Counted from the stretch's first letter, positions 22,400 through 34,076 are shown. The stretch: 64,000 nucleotides of DNA from Lepidostoma basale (GCA_022606425.2 JAHDVF020001303.1:124001-188000), one strand, 5' to 3'. Translations and numbers: made by a program. Notes: generated from the letters alone by a model not told the origin.

Positions 22400-23053
22400 T
22401 TCTTCTTCTCTTCTGTGGTTTCAATCCTGGGATTGGTTTGCAGCAATTTCCTCCATTATTCTCTTCCATTTTTCCCTGTCTTGTGCGGCTCTTTTGAGAT
22501 CTGCATATGATGAGCAGCGTACGTCCACCAACAGGTCCTCCAGGTACTCTCGGCGTGGGCGTCCCCATGAGTTTGTCCCCTCGATCATACCCTCCATTTT
22601 GGCATGCAAGAGACCTTCTTGACGTATTACATGGCCGATCCATCTTGCACGCCTTTCGGACAAGGTCCTGAGCAGGTGCCTTCCTCCTTCGATTCCTTGA
22701 AGAATTTCCTCATTCGTGATGTGGTCTCTCCAGGAAATTCCAAAGAGTCTTCTATAGAACCACATCTCAAAAGCCTCTAGTCTCCGCTTATCCCTTTCGG
22801 ATAGGCACCATGTCTCGCAGCCGTACATCAAGACACTCCATACATAGGTCTTGATGAGGAGTATTCTCAGTTTTAGGTCTATATTATTTGATTCTATTAT
22901 TTTAGACCTTTTATTAAATGCAAGCCTAGCCTGATGTATACGGCTGTCGACCTCGCTCTTAGACCGACCGTCCCATGTTATTTTGCTCCCGAGGTAGACA
23001 AACTCCTTGGTGTTCTTTAGTGGAACTCCTGACATCACTACTCTCATCTGATC
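22400..23053 (-). mobile_element. RTE family E LINE with TSD
   Basis: The minus strand reads EFVYLGSKITWDGRSKSEVD, SVLMYGCETWCLSERDKRRL, ISWRDHITNEEIL and GRPRREYLEDLLVDV, an intact C-terminal RTE domain. It has an AAGAAGAAG tail and the 11-bp TSD AACGTAATTAC at 22389-22399 and 23054-23064. Confidence 0.87.
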
Positions 23054-23510
23054 AACGTAATTACAGTGGAATCTATTTGAGAACAGGTAAAATCCCAGCA
23101 ACACACGAGAGATGGTATTACTTCTCTCTAAAGTTAAGAGTATAATCTATACATCTTCTGAACGTACTTTCACTAATATGAAAGACGCCGATCTCCGAGG
23201 AGATTGCGTTCAGTAGACTGATTGTTCTTCCCAGCGGTGTTACCAGAGGTAAGATGGTTCTAGCAGCCAGCAGGTAAAACAGTCAATGGTGGTTATGAGA
23301 AACCCGTCTCTTCGAAGCTGCAGAGAGTTGGTCTATAAATATCTGATAAAATTTGTAATTACACTCTAGTATAAGGGAATAACTCGCGAGGACTCCAATC
23401 ACAGAACCATTTTCGAGTCTGCTCCGAACCAATGAGTTGTATAGAACTCTGGGCACATTGGGATCTCTGAGAACCCTTCCGGTCCGACTGATGAAGCCCC
23501 ACATCCTCAG

Positions 23511-23988
23511 TGTAATGCCACAAATATGTTGAATTATTATTATTAATATTCATATCCCCAATAAATACTTTCCAATCGGTCAGAGACAACGATCTACAAA
23601 ATCGAAATGTTCAAGTTTGACGATGCAAACCAATATAGACTGTAATACCCCTTGCATTAAATAACTATTTACCTGCCTTATGACAGTCTGATTTGTCTAA
23701 TTTGACAATAGAAGTTTTATTTCAAAGAACTCTTTCTATTTTTTTGCATAAATTAAACATATAATAACGTACAAAATCTGCTTTAGTTACTAAACACCAG
23801 AATTCAGCAGCATCATTTTGAGCATATTGTCAAAAATTGTTTAATGTCTTCCTAAAAAAAAAAATCAAGTTTATTACAAGAAATATAAATCCTCAAATAA
23901 AAAACCTGGAAACTTGGTGGTGATATTACTGATATTCAAGAGATATCCAGCAGATAAAAAAAAATTATATACAATATACAGTTATGTA
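23511..23988. other. AT-rich spacer
   Basis: Nothing recognised apart from homopolymer runs. Confidence 0.4.
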
Positions 23989-25275
23989 CAGTAGAACGTC
24001 GTTTATCCGGACTAATTGGGGCTAAGGTGTTCCGGATAATCAAACAGGCGATGACATTACCATGAAATCTTCACTGCGACTGAGTGGAAGGACCTATCTA
24101 ACCAGGCGCATGCGCGCCAGTCATGCAGTGTTGCCGGTTCGCACAACACAACAAAATTTTCGGAATTCAATTGCCACACCTCGTATACGAGTATATAAGT
24201 ATTTCAGCATATCACATTAGCATCTTAACCTTCTTTTGCCGGTACTGTATGACTAGTAGGTACACATTGATTTAAAGCTTATATTATATAACTGTAAATA
24301 TGATAAATACAGCAGAACGGACAGAATATCCTGACTAATTGGGACCGGAGGTATTCCGGATACCGATTTTTCGGATAATCAAACAGGCGCTAATTCTTTT
24401 TGCAAAATAAGGTGTAAATAAAATTTTTCACTCGGCTCATTTATTGATTATGTAATTACAGTAGAGTCTCGGTTATCCGACCTTCGGTTATCCGACCTTC
24501 CGAGTTATCCGACCTACCGGGGCAATGCTCCTTTCCTTTACCCGACTGCACGCATTATATTCGCGCGCCAGGCGACAGTCCTCAGTGCTTACGTAACTCT
24601 TTCGCTGAGAGGACATGTTTGTGTTCATGTTTTAGTTCGTTACATTCAGTTATGTTACACGTACATATTTGAAAAGTTTTCGATGTGCAAATAAAATTAA
24701 CACATTTTCAATGTCGTTTTTATCATTTTCCGTGTTATCCGACCTTTTCGCTTATCCGACTATGCCGCGGCCGCTTTAGGTCGGATAATCGAGACTCTAC
24801 TGTACAAATTTTATTGTAAAAACAAGTATGCATGTAGTACATGTACATAAAAAGGCTTACATTACTCTACAGTACTGGAAAAATAATCAGAAAATTTTTT
24901 TTGAACAAGAAATCCTCGTCTCGTTTTGCTGCGAAATCGCGGATTCGTTTTAATAAAAGCAATTGAGTTGAGCTGCTTTCCTCTTGCTCTTCAAACCATG
25001 ATAGTACAGTTTCTAACGCTGTAAAGGCTTCTCCGCTACTGATTCGTTCTCTTTCATCGTCCTCAGTTGAGCTTTCATCATCATCTTTATCCTCACTCTC
25101 TTTTTGTACCAGAGAAACAATTTCATCGTCATTCAACCCACACCCAACGTTGTGTAGGTGTGGTGGGGTAAGCTTAGTCATCGTAGTTCACGGTACAGAA
25201 CGCTTCATCATCTCTGGGCTTGTCCAGATAATTGACGTTCCGGTTAACTGACGTCCGGATAAACGACGTTCTACT
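23989..25275 (-). mobile_element. pogo/Tigger-like element, degraded
   Basis: The ends CAGTAGAACGTCGTTTATCC and (other strand) AGTAGAACGTCGTTTATCC form TIRs, and TA precedes the left end. Frame 25181-24867 (LNDDEIVSLVQKE, acidic stretch, GEAFTALETVLSWFEEQEES) matches the acidic C-terminus of pogo/Tigger transposases. The DDE core is missing. A second Tigger-like end lies near 24310-24400. Confidence 0.78.
24459..24802. mobile_element. pogo-type MITE nested in the Tigger element
   Basis: 344 bp with ends CAGTAGAGTCTCGGTTATCC and (other strand) CAGTAGAGTCTCGATTATCC and TA duplicated at both flanks (24457-24458, 24803-24804). GTTATCCGACCTTCGG words repeat inside. No ORF. Confidence 0.88.
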
Positions 25276-25838
25276 TGGACTTGGATCTTCTGGCTTACAG
25301 AGGTTCAGCTCATGTGGCTATTCCTCTTACGCCTGATGGGAACATTGTTGGTTTATGCGGGGGCATGATTTGTGTGGCCCGGAGTGTTCCTCTGAAGAAG
25401 GATCGATTTTGGGCGCTGTGGCGACTGGAGGTGTTTGGGTCGTAATTTGAGAGGTCTTTTATTGTGGGGTTAGGATGTGAAGGGAGTCGGGATTCCCGAT
25501 TCTAGGTGCAGTTGTGTTATCCTGGTCCATGAAGGCGCACCAAGCGATAAATGGATAGCCTTATTTTGCAGGATTTGGAGTTTTCGTATGTGACTCGAAG
25601 CTACATAGCCCCAGATTGGTGCTGCGTAAGTGAAGATCGGCCTTTTGTATATCAGGAGTTTATTGTCGGTGCTTAGTTTACTGTTTCTAGCAAACATTAG
25701 GTAGAGGGCTGAGATTGCTCTTGACGCGGCTTTGACTTTATTTGTAATGTGTGGCTTCCATGTCAGCTTATAATCCAATGTAACCCCAAGGAATTTGATT
25801 GTTTTGGTCCAAGGAACGTCTTGGCCGAACATTTTTAT

Positions 25839-27837
25839 TTTTTGTGAATGTATACTTATACTTGTATACGAATACTGGATTTCACCCACGGTGGGTGATT
25901 AATTCATGAATTACGAATACTGGATTTCACCCACGGTGGGTGATTAATTCATGAATTAATCACCGTGGGTGAAATCCAGTATTCGTATACAAGTGTAAGT
26001 ATACATTCACATAAAATATTGTAATCATTCTGGTCAATTCTTTGGCATATAGATAGGAGTGACATCTCGAGGCGGCCTTCACATTGTGTTAATAATGTAG
26101 TTCTGCTAAATGCTAAAAATTAATCTCCATAGATGGCGTTAGTGTGTGGATTATATAGATTAATCTTAAAAAGATTAACATATGTAATCAAAATCTACAT
26201 AGATGGCATGTTGAAACTGACATGTGAAGTTAAGCATGGATTTGTAACATATATATAACCTCCAAAAATTTGTCTTACATGGTCATAAAGAAATAGGTGG
26301 AATGGGGAATGTTGTAATTACATAAAGCGTGCGCTTAACCCAACCAATGACAGGTCATAAGTCCTGTAAACACCTTGATCAACCATATTAACCCATAGAA
26401 TTGAACCCTTCATAATTTCAGAACAACACGGATTCAGGAAGGGGCGCTCTACTGAAACCAATCTTATGATTTTCACAGAATATGTGACAGGGGCTTTGGA
26501 CAATGGTCACCAGGTTGACTGCTCTTATAATGACTTTTCTAAAGCCTTTGATACCGTCAACCATGATGTACTTCTGCGAAAGCTGTCGGAAATTGGTTTC
26601 TCTTCTAAGTTGGTTTTATTTTTTATTAGCTACCTGAGGGAAAGGAAACAGTTTGCCTCATACGGTATATTTCAATCTGCACTTTTTCCCGTATATTCCG
26701 GAGTGCCACAGGGCTCAAACCTTGGTCCACTCCTCTTCACCATCTTCATTAATGATGTCGCGAGGGTTATACAATTTTCGCGATTTCTTTTATTTGCAGA
26801 TGATCTTAAATTATTCCTTGAGATAAAAAGCCCCGAAGATTGCCTCCATCTCCAGTCAGATATAAATAATATCGTCCGCTGGAGTAAAACCAATCAAATT
26901 TATTTCAATATCTCTAAATGCGTAATTTTATCTTTTACGAGAGCATTGCGTACTGTTTATTACAGATACACAATGGATAACCAGCAACTTAAGCGTGTTT
27001 CAACGATAAAGGATCTTGGTATCGTTTATGAAAGTAGGCTGACTTTCCATGCTCACATCGAGAGAATATGTGGAGTTGCACTGAAAATGTTGGGATTTAT
27101 TCTCCGAACTGGTAGAGTTTTCAAGAATCCCTATGTTTTGCAAATTTTGTACAACTCATTGGTCCGGAGCCGGCTCGAGTGTGGCTCGGTGATATGGAGT
27201 CCCCACGAGGCGAGATACTCGCTCATGTTAGAGAGGGTTCAGAAAAGATTTCTGAGATATCTCTACATGAGGGAGTTTGGTAGCTATCCGTGGCTTTATC
27301 CCACTGCATTCCTCTTGGGCATGCTGGGGACCAATAGTTTACAGATAAGAAGGGATGGGTGCACACTTACCCATTTCTTCAGACTTATCAGGGGATTCTT
27401 TGAGAACTCCGTCATCTTGGAGGCTATCCATCTTTATGTTCCGGATGGCTATCTTCGACAGCGTCAGCACAGACTGTTTTATCTCCCAGCATGCAGAACC
27501 AACCTGCCTCTGGTGATGCCGGTGGGGAGAGCAATCAAACTGCTGAACATGATCGCTTCGGAGATCGATGTCTTTCATATTCGTGAAAGTACATTCAGAA
27601 GACAAATACTCTTGACTTTGGAGAGTATTTTGTATTCCTAATGTCGAACCATCTCTCATGCGTTCCTGGTATTATATATTCCTTATGTTTTACCTGTTCT
27701 CAATAGATGCCTTAAACTATAAAAAATGTTTGTAATGTCTTTTGAGAAAATAAATTGATTTGATTTGATTTGATTTGATTTGATATTCAGTTTCCAGTTT
27801 GCATCTTCGTCTCTATTGAGATACAATTAAATTTCAT
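25839..27837. mobile_element. unclassified inverted-repeat family, copy 2 (contains CR1)
   Basis: The left end is a long palindrome (25847-26012: GTATACGAATACTGG, TTTCACCCACGGTGGGTGAT and their inverse, with a 43-bp tandem duplication). The right end is GAGATACAATTAAATTTCAT. TSD GAACATTTTTAT at 25827-25838 and 27838-27849. A CR1-like LINE occupies 26391-27783. Confidence 0.8.
26391..27783 (+). mobile_element. CR1-like LINE, 5'-truncated, reverse transcriptase frame open
   Basis: Frame 26466-27641 (391 codons) begins inside the reverse transcriptase: DFSKAFDTVNH (motif A), SGVPQGSNLGPLLFTIFIND (motif B region), FADDLKLF (motif C), then HFFRLIRG and RQRQHRLFYLPA, and the conserved end LLTLESIL-S. 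The 3' end is a TTGAT-repeat microsatellite typical of CR1-group elements. The upstream ORF and endonuclease are missing. Confidence 0.87.
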
Positions 27838-28359
27838 GAACATTTTTATGTTGGGAATGTTTGGAGTACTTCTGTATTTTAACATTTTTATAATAAATAT
27901 TACTAGTTTCTTAGTTTGTAGCAAATTTGGTACCCAATGAAATGAATGTCTCAATAACCTGCAAATAGTATGGAAATTTCAAATGCGATATACCAAAGAT
28001 AATGAAATTAATTTATATTAATAATCTGATGTATGGATAAAGCTATATACGAGTATAGAATGCGCTAATTTTGAAGCAGCCCGTGTTCTATATGAACGTA
28101 TTGCAGTTGCAAGTGTGTCAAATACACTGACACATTTTCACGGTGTGCAAACGATGTATTTTAATACAATTTTAAAACAATAACTAATACTTATTTTCGA
28201 ATACAAGCACCTAAACATACAATATTATACTTACGTAATTGTTAATCAGGCCCGGATGAGTGCAGTACCTAATGAAAAAATTCAACAACTGAATAAAAAA
28301 GATATAAAACAAACATTTCATAAAAAGAATGCTTATGAATGTATATATCAGATATACAG

Positions 28360-28840
28360 CTAGAAACAATAAACTAAGCACCGACAATAAACTCCTGATA
28401 TACAAAACGGTCATAAGGCCGATCTTAACTTATGCAGCCCCAATCTGGGGCTATGCAGCTTCGAGTCATATATGAAAACTCCAAATCCTGCAGAAAAAGG
28501 CTATCCGTTTATCGCTTGGTGCGCCTTCGTGGACCTCTGGAATCCCGATGACAGATGAATTCATTCTGAAACTTGCCGTACGTTTTTACAAAGGACTCCC
28601 TTCACATCCTAACCCCACAATAAAATACCTCTCAAATGACGACCCAAACACCTCCAGCCGCCACAGCGCCCAAAATCGACCCTCCTTCAGAGGAACACTC
28701 CGGGCCACACAAATCATTCCCTCGCATAAACCAACAACCCACCAATTCACCTTCCAACAATGTTCCCATCAGATGTAAGAGGAATAGCCACATGAGCTGA
28801 ACCTCTGTAAGCCAGAAGATCCAAGTTCAAGTCCAAGATA
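28360..28840 (+). mobile_element. Jockey-type LINE 3' end
   Basis: The same element as at 25276 on the opposite strand: NNKLSTDNKLLIYKTV, YAAPIWGYAASSH, then QNRPSFRGTLRATQIIPSHK and the 3' UTR ending GATCCAAGTTCAAGTCCAAG. Confidence 0.78.
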
Positions 28841-29235
28841 TACAGGTATACATTCATGAATACTTTAAGCGTGTACTCATTTGAGGTTAAGTAAATTTTG
28901 TACTCAAAAACTTGAAAATGTAATTACACGGGAAAGTTAAATTAATCTAACAGTAACTACCGATATAACTCTTTATTCCAAGTGTAAATAACATTAGTAC
29001 TTTAAGTAAATACAAAAGTTAAGTGATAGCATCACACACACGCTAGAATACGAGTACATAAAAGGTTTATTAAATTTAAAAGAAAATCTGGAAACAGATT
29101 ATTTTTGTAAATGAGGTGGTCAAGGAAGGTGCCTCCACGTGTGGTGTTACTATAGTACCCGGTGCCCCTGGAAACGACACAAGTCGGTCAAACCTTCCAC
29201 TACAATTGCAAGAGAAAGAGGATGTATAGGTTTTT
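28841..29235. other. AT-rich spacer
   Basis: No gene or repeat recognised. Confidence 0.35.
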
Positions 29236-29702
29236 TTTTTTAGAGGTTTAGTTTTTAAACTGGCACCATTGTTTCTACAGACTGTCAATTTGACAGTTGA
29301 CGGTTGATTTGTAGTCAGTACGTTTTGCCATTTCACCACGAATAGACTGACCTCAGAACAACGCTTGCAAATTGTGCATATTTATTTTGAAAATCATGGT
29401 TCGGTTCGCCAAACTTATGGTGCACTACGTCCATTTTACGGTCGACATAATCGTCCGTCCGAGCACGTACACTCTAGTGAATAATACGCATCCACAAAGA
29501 TGACAAACAGTGCGCACAGAAGAAGTTATTGCTGCTGTGGAGCGTAGTCGATTCGCCATCGTGCACAGCAATCGGAGCTGTGCCCATCTACTTTGTGGAA
29601 TATTCTGCGAAAAGATCTTGGCTTAAAAGCTTACAGGATCCAGCTTGACCGGTGATCACCGCTTGACCATTATGCGCGTCGAAGGTTCGGTGAATGGGCA
29701 AT
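29236..29702 (+). mobile_element. Tc1/mariner-like element, N-terminal transposase remnant
   Basis: Starts with the TTTTTTTAGAGGTTTAGTTTT end, then codes LTSEQRLQIVHIYFENHGSV and RPFYGRHNRPSE, the helix-turn-helix region of this transposase family, followed by stops. Cut off on the right by the inverted-repeat element. Confidence 0.72.
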
Positions 29703-30596
29703 AAAAAAATATTCAACAACATTTTGAATGTATACAAATTCTTGTAGACAAATACTGGATTTCACCCATTGCGGATAAATTATTTTTATTTTACAAGGAT
29801 TAATTGTATCTCAATAGAGACGAAGATGCAAATTGTTTTCTGGGAACAGAAGGTGGTGGCCGAGGCGCTTACAGGACTTATGACCTGTCATTGGTGTTTT
29901 TTTTTTATAATTTATAATTTATTTTTTATAATTTATATTTTTTATAATTTTTTTATAATTTAAAAATAATTTATCCGCAATGGGTGAAATCCAGTATTTG
30001 TCTACAAGAATTTGTATACATTCAAAATGTTGTTGTATAAATATAACTGGTACATGCAGGCAAAAAATTGGAGAGACATCTCCAGGCGAAATCTAGTACT
30101 GTATGATTTGCATAGACTTTCACAGTACATTTAATAAAGGTTTTCTGCTTAACCTCCTCGGACCCAGGGAAAAAAAATCATCGAATTTAACTTTTTATTT
30201 ATGTATTTGTGTTTTAAAAAAAATACGGAAATGAAATAAATTTAGAAAAAAAAAATTCTTCATACAGTTTTTCCAAAATCACATGTCCCCTATAGGGGAC
30301 GCTGGGTCTCTAGCGCGTAACAAATAATAAAAACATATCATTTTAAAATAAGACATAAATATAATTAAACAATAATATTATGATGACTTTTTGCAGAACA
30401 TTTTATTAAACTAATAAAAGAGAGAAAATACCATATAATTACAAATATATTTTATTACGTACCCACGAAAGGCTAATAAAAAAACATAAAATAAAGTATA
30501 TAATTAATTTTAATGAATAACTACCCTTCAAAAAAAAAACATACCCAAAATAAGCTGATACTCAATTGAAACGTTTCCAATAATATAAAATATAAT

Positions 30597-31130
30597 TTAA
30601 AATTCATGGTAAAGTTGAAAGCAATTTCTATTATCTTGCAAGCACAAAAAAATTTTGCACGTTGAATATTGGATTCGGGCTTTGTTAGCACTACACCCAG
30701 GAAAGCGACAACGATTTTTAGTTGCTGGATGTGGGAAAATTGGCATGTGGAGTACATTGTTCTTCCTTAGAGAATCTGGTGGGTGGGGAACAGCAGCTTT
30801 GGAACGCTTTGGTGTTGGTTTAGGCTCACATTCAGAATCAGAGTTTGGATCAGGTACTTGCAAACTATTATGGATTAGGTGTTCTTCGATTTGAACTCTG
30901 AATTGCAAGTAATCCAAAACATCCCTTTTCGGAGCTTTTAATGCCATCTGATCCCGTCTATATTCTATCCAAGACGCAGCTATGGAAAAATCGAATAAAT
31001 GCATTAATAATCGGACTGTCCATTTTTTTGTCCGTGCCCTTATTCTGTAGGTGCTTATTATTCTATCTAACATATCAACACCACCCATGTTTGAATTGTA
31101 GGCTTTTACGAGTGCTGGTCTGTTAACCAT
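30597..31130 (-). pseudogene. piggyBac transposase, C-terminal part
   Basis: 177 codons beginning with the conserved NRPALVKAYNSNMGGVDMLD, then WTVRLLMHLFDFSIAASWIE and the terminal Cys-rich RCRFPGCSANKARIQYSTCK zinc-ring-like segment. The catalytic middle (several hundred residues in full-length members) is deleted just upstream. Confidence 0.88.
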
Positions 31131-31164
31131 TGTGAGGCAAATTTACAGCATTAGAAGGCAATTC

Positions 31165-31437
31165 CTACTCTGGTGCTGGAGGAAGTGGAAAAAAATCTTC
31201 CGTTTTCTTCCAAATTTCACGCCTGCTGGGAGTTACAGATTCCGTAATATTTATTTCTCCAATATTATCGTCCAACTCTTCATCGCTTGATACCATCACA
31301 TCGTCCGCGATGGTCTCATTGAAATCAGGATCGTTAATTTCGTCATCACTAAGGTCGCATTTAGACAGATTTCCATCCAACTCTACGTTAACAAAATTAA
31401 TAAATGCATCAGAATCTGGAAAAAGAAAAAATATCAT
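31165..31437 (-). pseudogene. piggyBac transposase, acidic N-terminal part
   Basis: About 90 codons of acidic sequence (LSDDEINDPDFNETIADDVM, SSDEELDDNIGEI), typical of piggyBac transposase N-termini, ending in a stop. A TTTTCTTTTTCCAG acceptor directly precedes DSDAFINF. A short putative first exon (31806 down to 31764) would read MAGLRK, a stop, then HFAGSEI, so it is broken. Confidence 0.7.
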
Positions 31438-32440
31438 ATGAATTAGTATACGAAAACATGTTTTAAAAGTGATATTTAAATATTTTTGTCAGTTTAGTTG
31501 TAAAAGTCATATTTGCAATTAAATATTTGCAAAAGAAAAACATGGACTAGCCGAACACTTATATGGTTAATATTTGAACATTGTCAACATTAAGACCCGA
31601 TGTCCCCTCTGGGGGACATACAACTTTGGCGATTTTTCACAGATTTGACTGACTATATATTGGCAATCTATCAACTTGATATTATGAAATGAACATATTA
31701 GTATACTAAAAAGTTAACAGATTAACAGTTGTGCCAAAAAAATAATAAATATAGTAAACTTACCAATTTCGGAACCAGCAAAATGTCATTTCCTCAGACC
31801 CGCCATTTTGACACTGCCATAAAACTGCTGTGTAAGCATTGATTTGAAAACTAAGTTATTCTAAAAATATTACGGACATCTATGAACAACAGTTCACATT
31901 TGAAATTAGTAAACAACTTATAATATTCCTTGAATTACACCATTTGTTCAGACACTTTTTATGTCCCCCACAGGGGACGGGGGGTCCGAGGAGGATAATG
32001 CTTTCTAATCTTAATATAGATGACGCTAGTGTAGAGTGAACATAAAAATGTGAAAATAGGTGTAGGAACCTACCATATATACAAGTTCCAAAAAGTTTGT
32101 CAGACGTGGTGGTCATAACGGCGGAATGGGGAATGTTGTTAAACGTGAAGCGATCGCTCAACCCAACCAATGACAGGTCGTAAGTCCTGTAAGCGCCTCG
32201 GCCACCACCTTCTGTTCCCAGAAAACAATTTGCATCTTCGTCTCTATTGAGATACAATTAATCCTTGTAAAAAAAATATTCAGTTTATAAGGCCCTCTTT
32301 AGAGTCATCCCCACGATACATATGTTGTTTGCTCCTTTTTAGGGGTAGCCAGGGATTGTGTAATTAAAACTCTCGTTATTTGATTTAGTAATGCTATTAC
32401 ATAATCTTAAGAAGAGGTGCGATTCGAGGCGAGGCGCCCC

Positions 32441-32795
32441 ACACTGGATCCATTTGGCAAAAACATGGACTTAGGGGTCGAACTCCGAATTTTGCCCTGA
32501 TTTTCTTAAATTAGGTCCTTTGTGTGATTCCAAACCACTTTTACATTTAAACTTTTTTTGATATAACTGCTAATTTCCAAGAAAAAAAATGTTGTTGTTT
32601 TTTTTTTGTATGAAGCAAAACTGATTTTTGCAACTATTTCGGAATCAGTTAGATACGTCAAAATCAAACTTAGTAGGGATGATAGAGGACATAATCCTCT
32701 ACATTACTTGCTCCAACATCTACTTCGTATCTCTGCCCGTTTAAAAGCAGCAGACATCAAGTCCATGTTTTTGCCAAATGGATCCAGTGTGGCCG
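32441..32795. mobile_element. element with near-perfect 33-bp TIRs
   Basis: CACACTGGATCCATTTGGCA at 32441 continues for 33 bp and is matched in inverted orientation up to 32795. The interior has a 99-codon frame (32606-32905) without recognisable domains. No clear TSD. Confidence 0.6.
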
Positions 32796-32879
32796 CCCGC
32801 TACGCTTGTTTTTGGGGTGTTGCTTCTTGCACGTGCAATACTGGATTAATTACCTCACCGTCGCTGTTCATGCCCCCAT

Positions 32880-32960
32880 ACATATATTCAATTCAATGTC
32901 TCTAAGTGCGTTAAGCTATCTTTTACTAGATCATTGAGAACTGTATATCATAGATACACG
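32880..32960 (+). mobile_element. CR1-like LINE fragment
   Basis: Matches the IYFNISKCVILSFTRALRTV stretch of the CR1 copy at 26391-27783. Confidence 0.5.
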
Positions 32961-33090
32961 ACGGCGACGTGCATAACACGACGCGCGACGTCTAAATCTT
33001 GAGGAAGCGAGAGGAGGAAAGAAACCCATGGCGGTCTATTCTTTCTGCCTACCTCTTCGGGGCAGACGGCGTGATGGTTAGTTTTTTGTT
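32961..33090 (+). mobile_element. RTE family A 3' end
   Basis: Ends with TTCTTTCTGCCTACC and GGCGTGATGGTTAG. Confidence 0.6.
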
Positions 33091-33410
33091 GGTTTTTATT
33101 TGTCTTTGAATTTAGCGTGTACGGCGTGCTATCTATGGAATTACAATGGAACTAATACAAATCGATTGGAAAATTATCGTAGGTAACACGGGAATAGAAG
33201 AGCGTGTTTCTAAATTATTTTCGTGAAATGCTTTCAAGTTCTTTGTGATTTTATATAAAGAAGAATCAGCCAAAAGTAAGTATTTACATAATAAACAATT
33301 GACACTAGATAATCTAAAGATCTTACTGAAATATCTTGATGAAAGTTCATTTTAAATAATAATAAAACGCAATGCAAATTTTTTTTAACTACCGAGTACT
33401 TCGAATTACT

Positions 33411-33508
33411 GTCTTTATTTTTGACAGCGACCGATTTCGCCAGGCTAGCTGACCAGTCTGTCGATGCCAGCTAGCCTCGCGAAACCGGTCGCTGTCTAAA
33501 TAAAGACA
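33411..33508. repeat. fold-back hairpin, arms about 40 bp
   Basis: GTCTTTATTTTTGACAGCGA and its inverse TCGCTGTCTAAATAAAGAC enclose CAGGCTAGCTG/CAGCTAGCCT inner arms and a short loop. Confidence 0.8.
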
Positions 33509-34076
33509 ATAGGTTACTTAATAATAAAAAACGACGTCGTTTTATTTCATTATTATTGATTGACACTAGAATTACGTAACAATTTTTAAAAAATTAAATT
33601 GTCGCTTGTTATTCTGGCAAGAATGATTTGATTCGAACGCACATCTGTAGAAAGAAGTCTGTTTTATTCCATAAAAAAATATCAATAAATCCTATGATCC
33701 TATGCTGTCGCACAGGACTGCGAAACAGCTGTCGCGACACTCTCAGTGAATAAAAAGAAATTGTGATATTATAACAGTGTTTTAAATTTTAACAGTAATG
33801 TTTCGGCCAAAACAATGGACTATTTAAAATTATTATTCATCAAATGTTTATTATGTCTGTTAAAAATTATAAAATCATCACGCCATATCTCCGAAGGAAT
33901 GAGCTCTAAGGTGGACCACAATATTATTCCACACTGACACACTTTTCTAGTATATTTTACACTCATCATTTGTTTTAAATGATATAACCGAAATTTTAAA
34001 TATGTATTTGATTTATTAGTGCCGCTTTTTCCCAGGTTTCCTCGATGAAGTACAGTATTGAGATTATTAACCTTTA

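Larger units (their letters stand above)
21850..23510 (-). mobile_element. CR1-like LINE, minus strand, with two nested inserts
   Basis: Three pieces of one element: 21850-21873, 22355-22399 and 23054-23510 (LLNAISSEIGVFHISESTFR, GRVLRDPNVPRVLYNSLVRS). The interruptions are the inverted-repeat element (21874-22354) and a family E LINE (22400-23053), each flanked by a TSD. Confidence 0.72.
25276..27960 (-). mobile_element. Jockey-type LINE 3' part, interrupted
   Basis: The minus strand reads MFGQDVPWTKTIKFLGVTLD, KVKAASRAISALYLMFAR and IFTYAAPIWGYVASSHIRKL, then a stop and 3' UTR. The upstream codons (NIPNIKMF) resume at about 27850 beyond the inserted inverted-repeat element. Confidence 0.78.
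30153..31994 (-). mobile_element. piggyBac-like element, core-deleted
   Basis: The TIRs are CCTCCTCGGACCC and its inverse GGGTCCGAGGAGG. The left target is TTAA (30149-30152) and the right is ATAA, a decayed TTAA. The minus strand retains transposase ends only (next two entries). Palindromic TGTCCCC..GGGGACA-type motifs occur near 30289, 31600 and 31965. Confidence 0.87.
29716..32269. mobile_element. unclassified inverted-repeat family, copy 3 (contains piggyBac relic)
   Basis: The left 300 bp hold an inverted copy of the right end (AATTGTATCTCAATAGAGAC to GACCTGTCATTGGTG) enclosed by mirror-image TGAATGTATACAAATTCTTG arms. The right end is GAGATACAATTAATCCTTG. TSD AAAAAAATATTCA at 29703-29715 and 32270-32282. 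A piggyBac-like element interrupts the body. Confidence 0.77.

Noticed and set aside
26466..27641. 391-codon frame as a host gene
   Set aside because: Reverse-transcriptase motifs and a TTGAT microsatellite tail show a 5'-truncated CR1-like LINE.
30597..31437. Domesticated piggyBac (PGBD-type) gene
   Set aside because: The frame is broken, the catalytic core is deleted, and TIRs with a decayed TTAA duplication show an ordinary dead element.
32606..32905. 99-codon frame inside the 33-bp TIR element as a transposase
   Set aside because: No DDE or DNA-binding motif recognised and it overruns the right TIR into a CR1 fragment.
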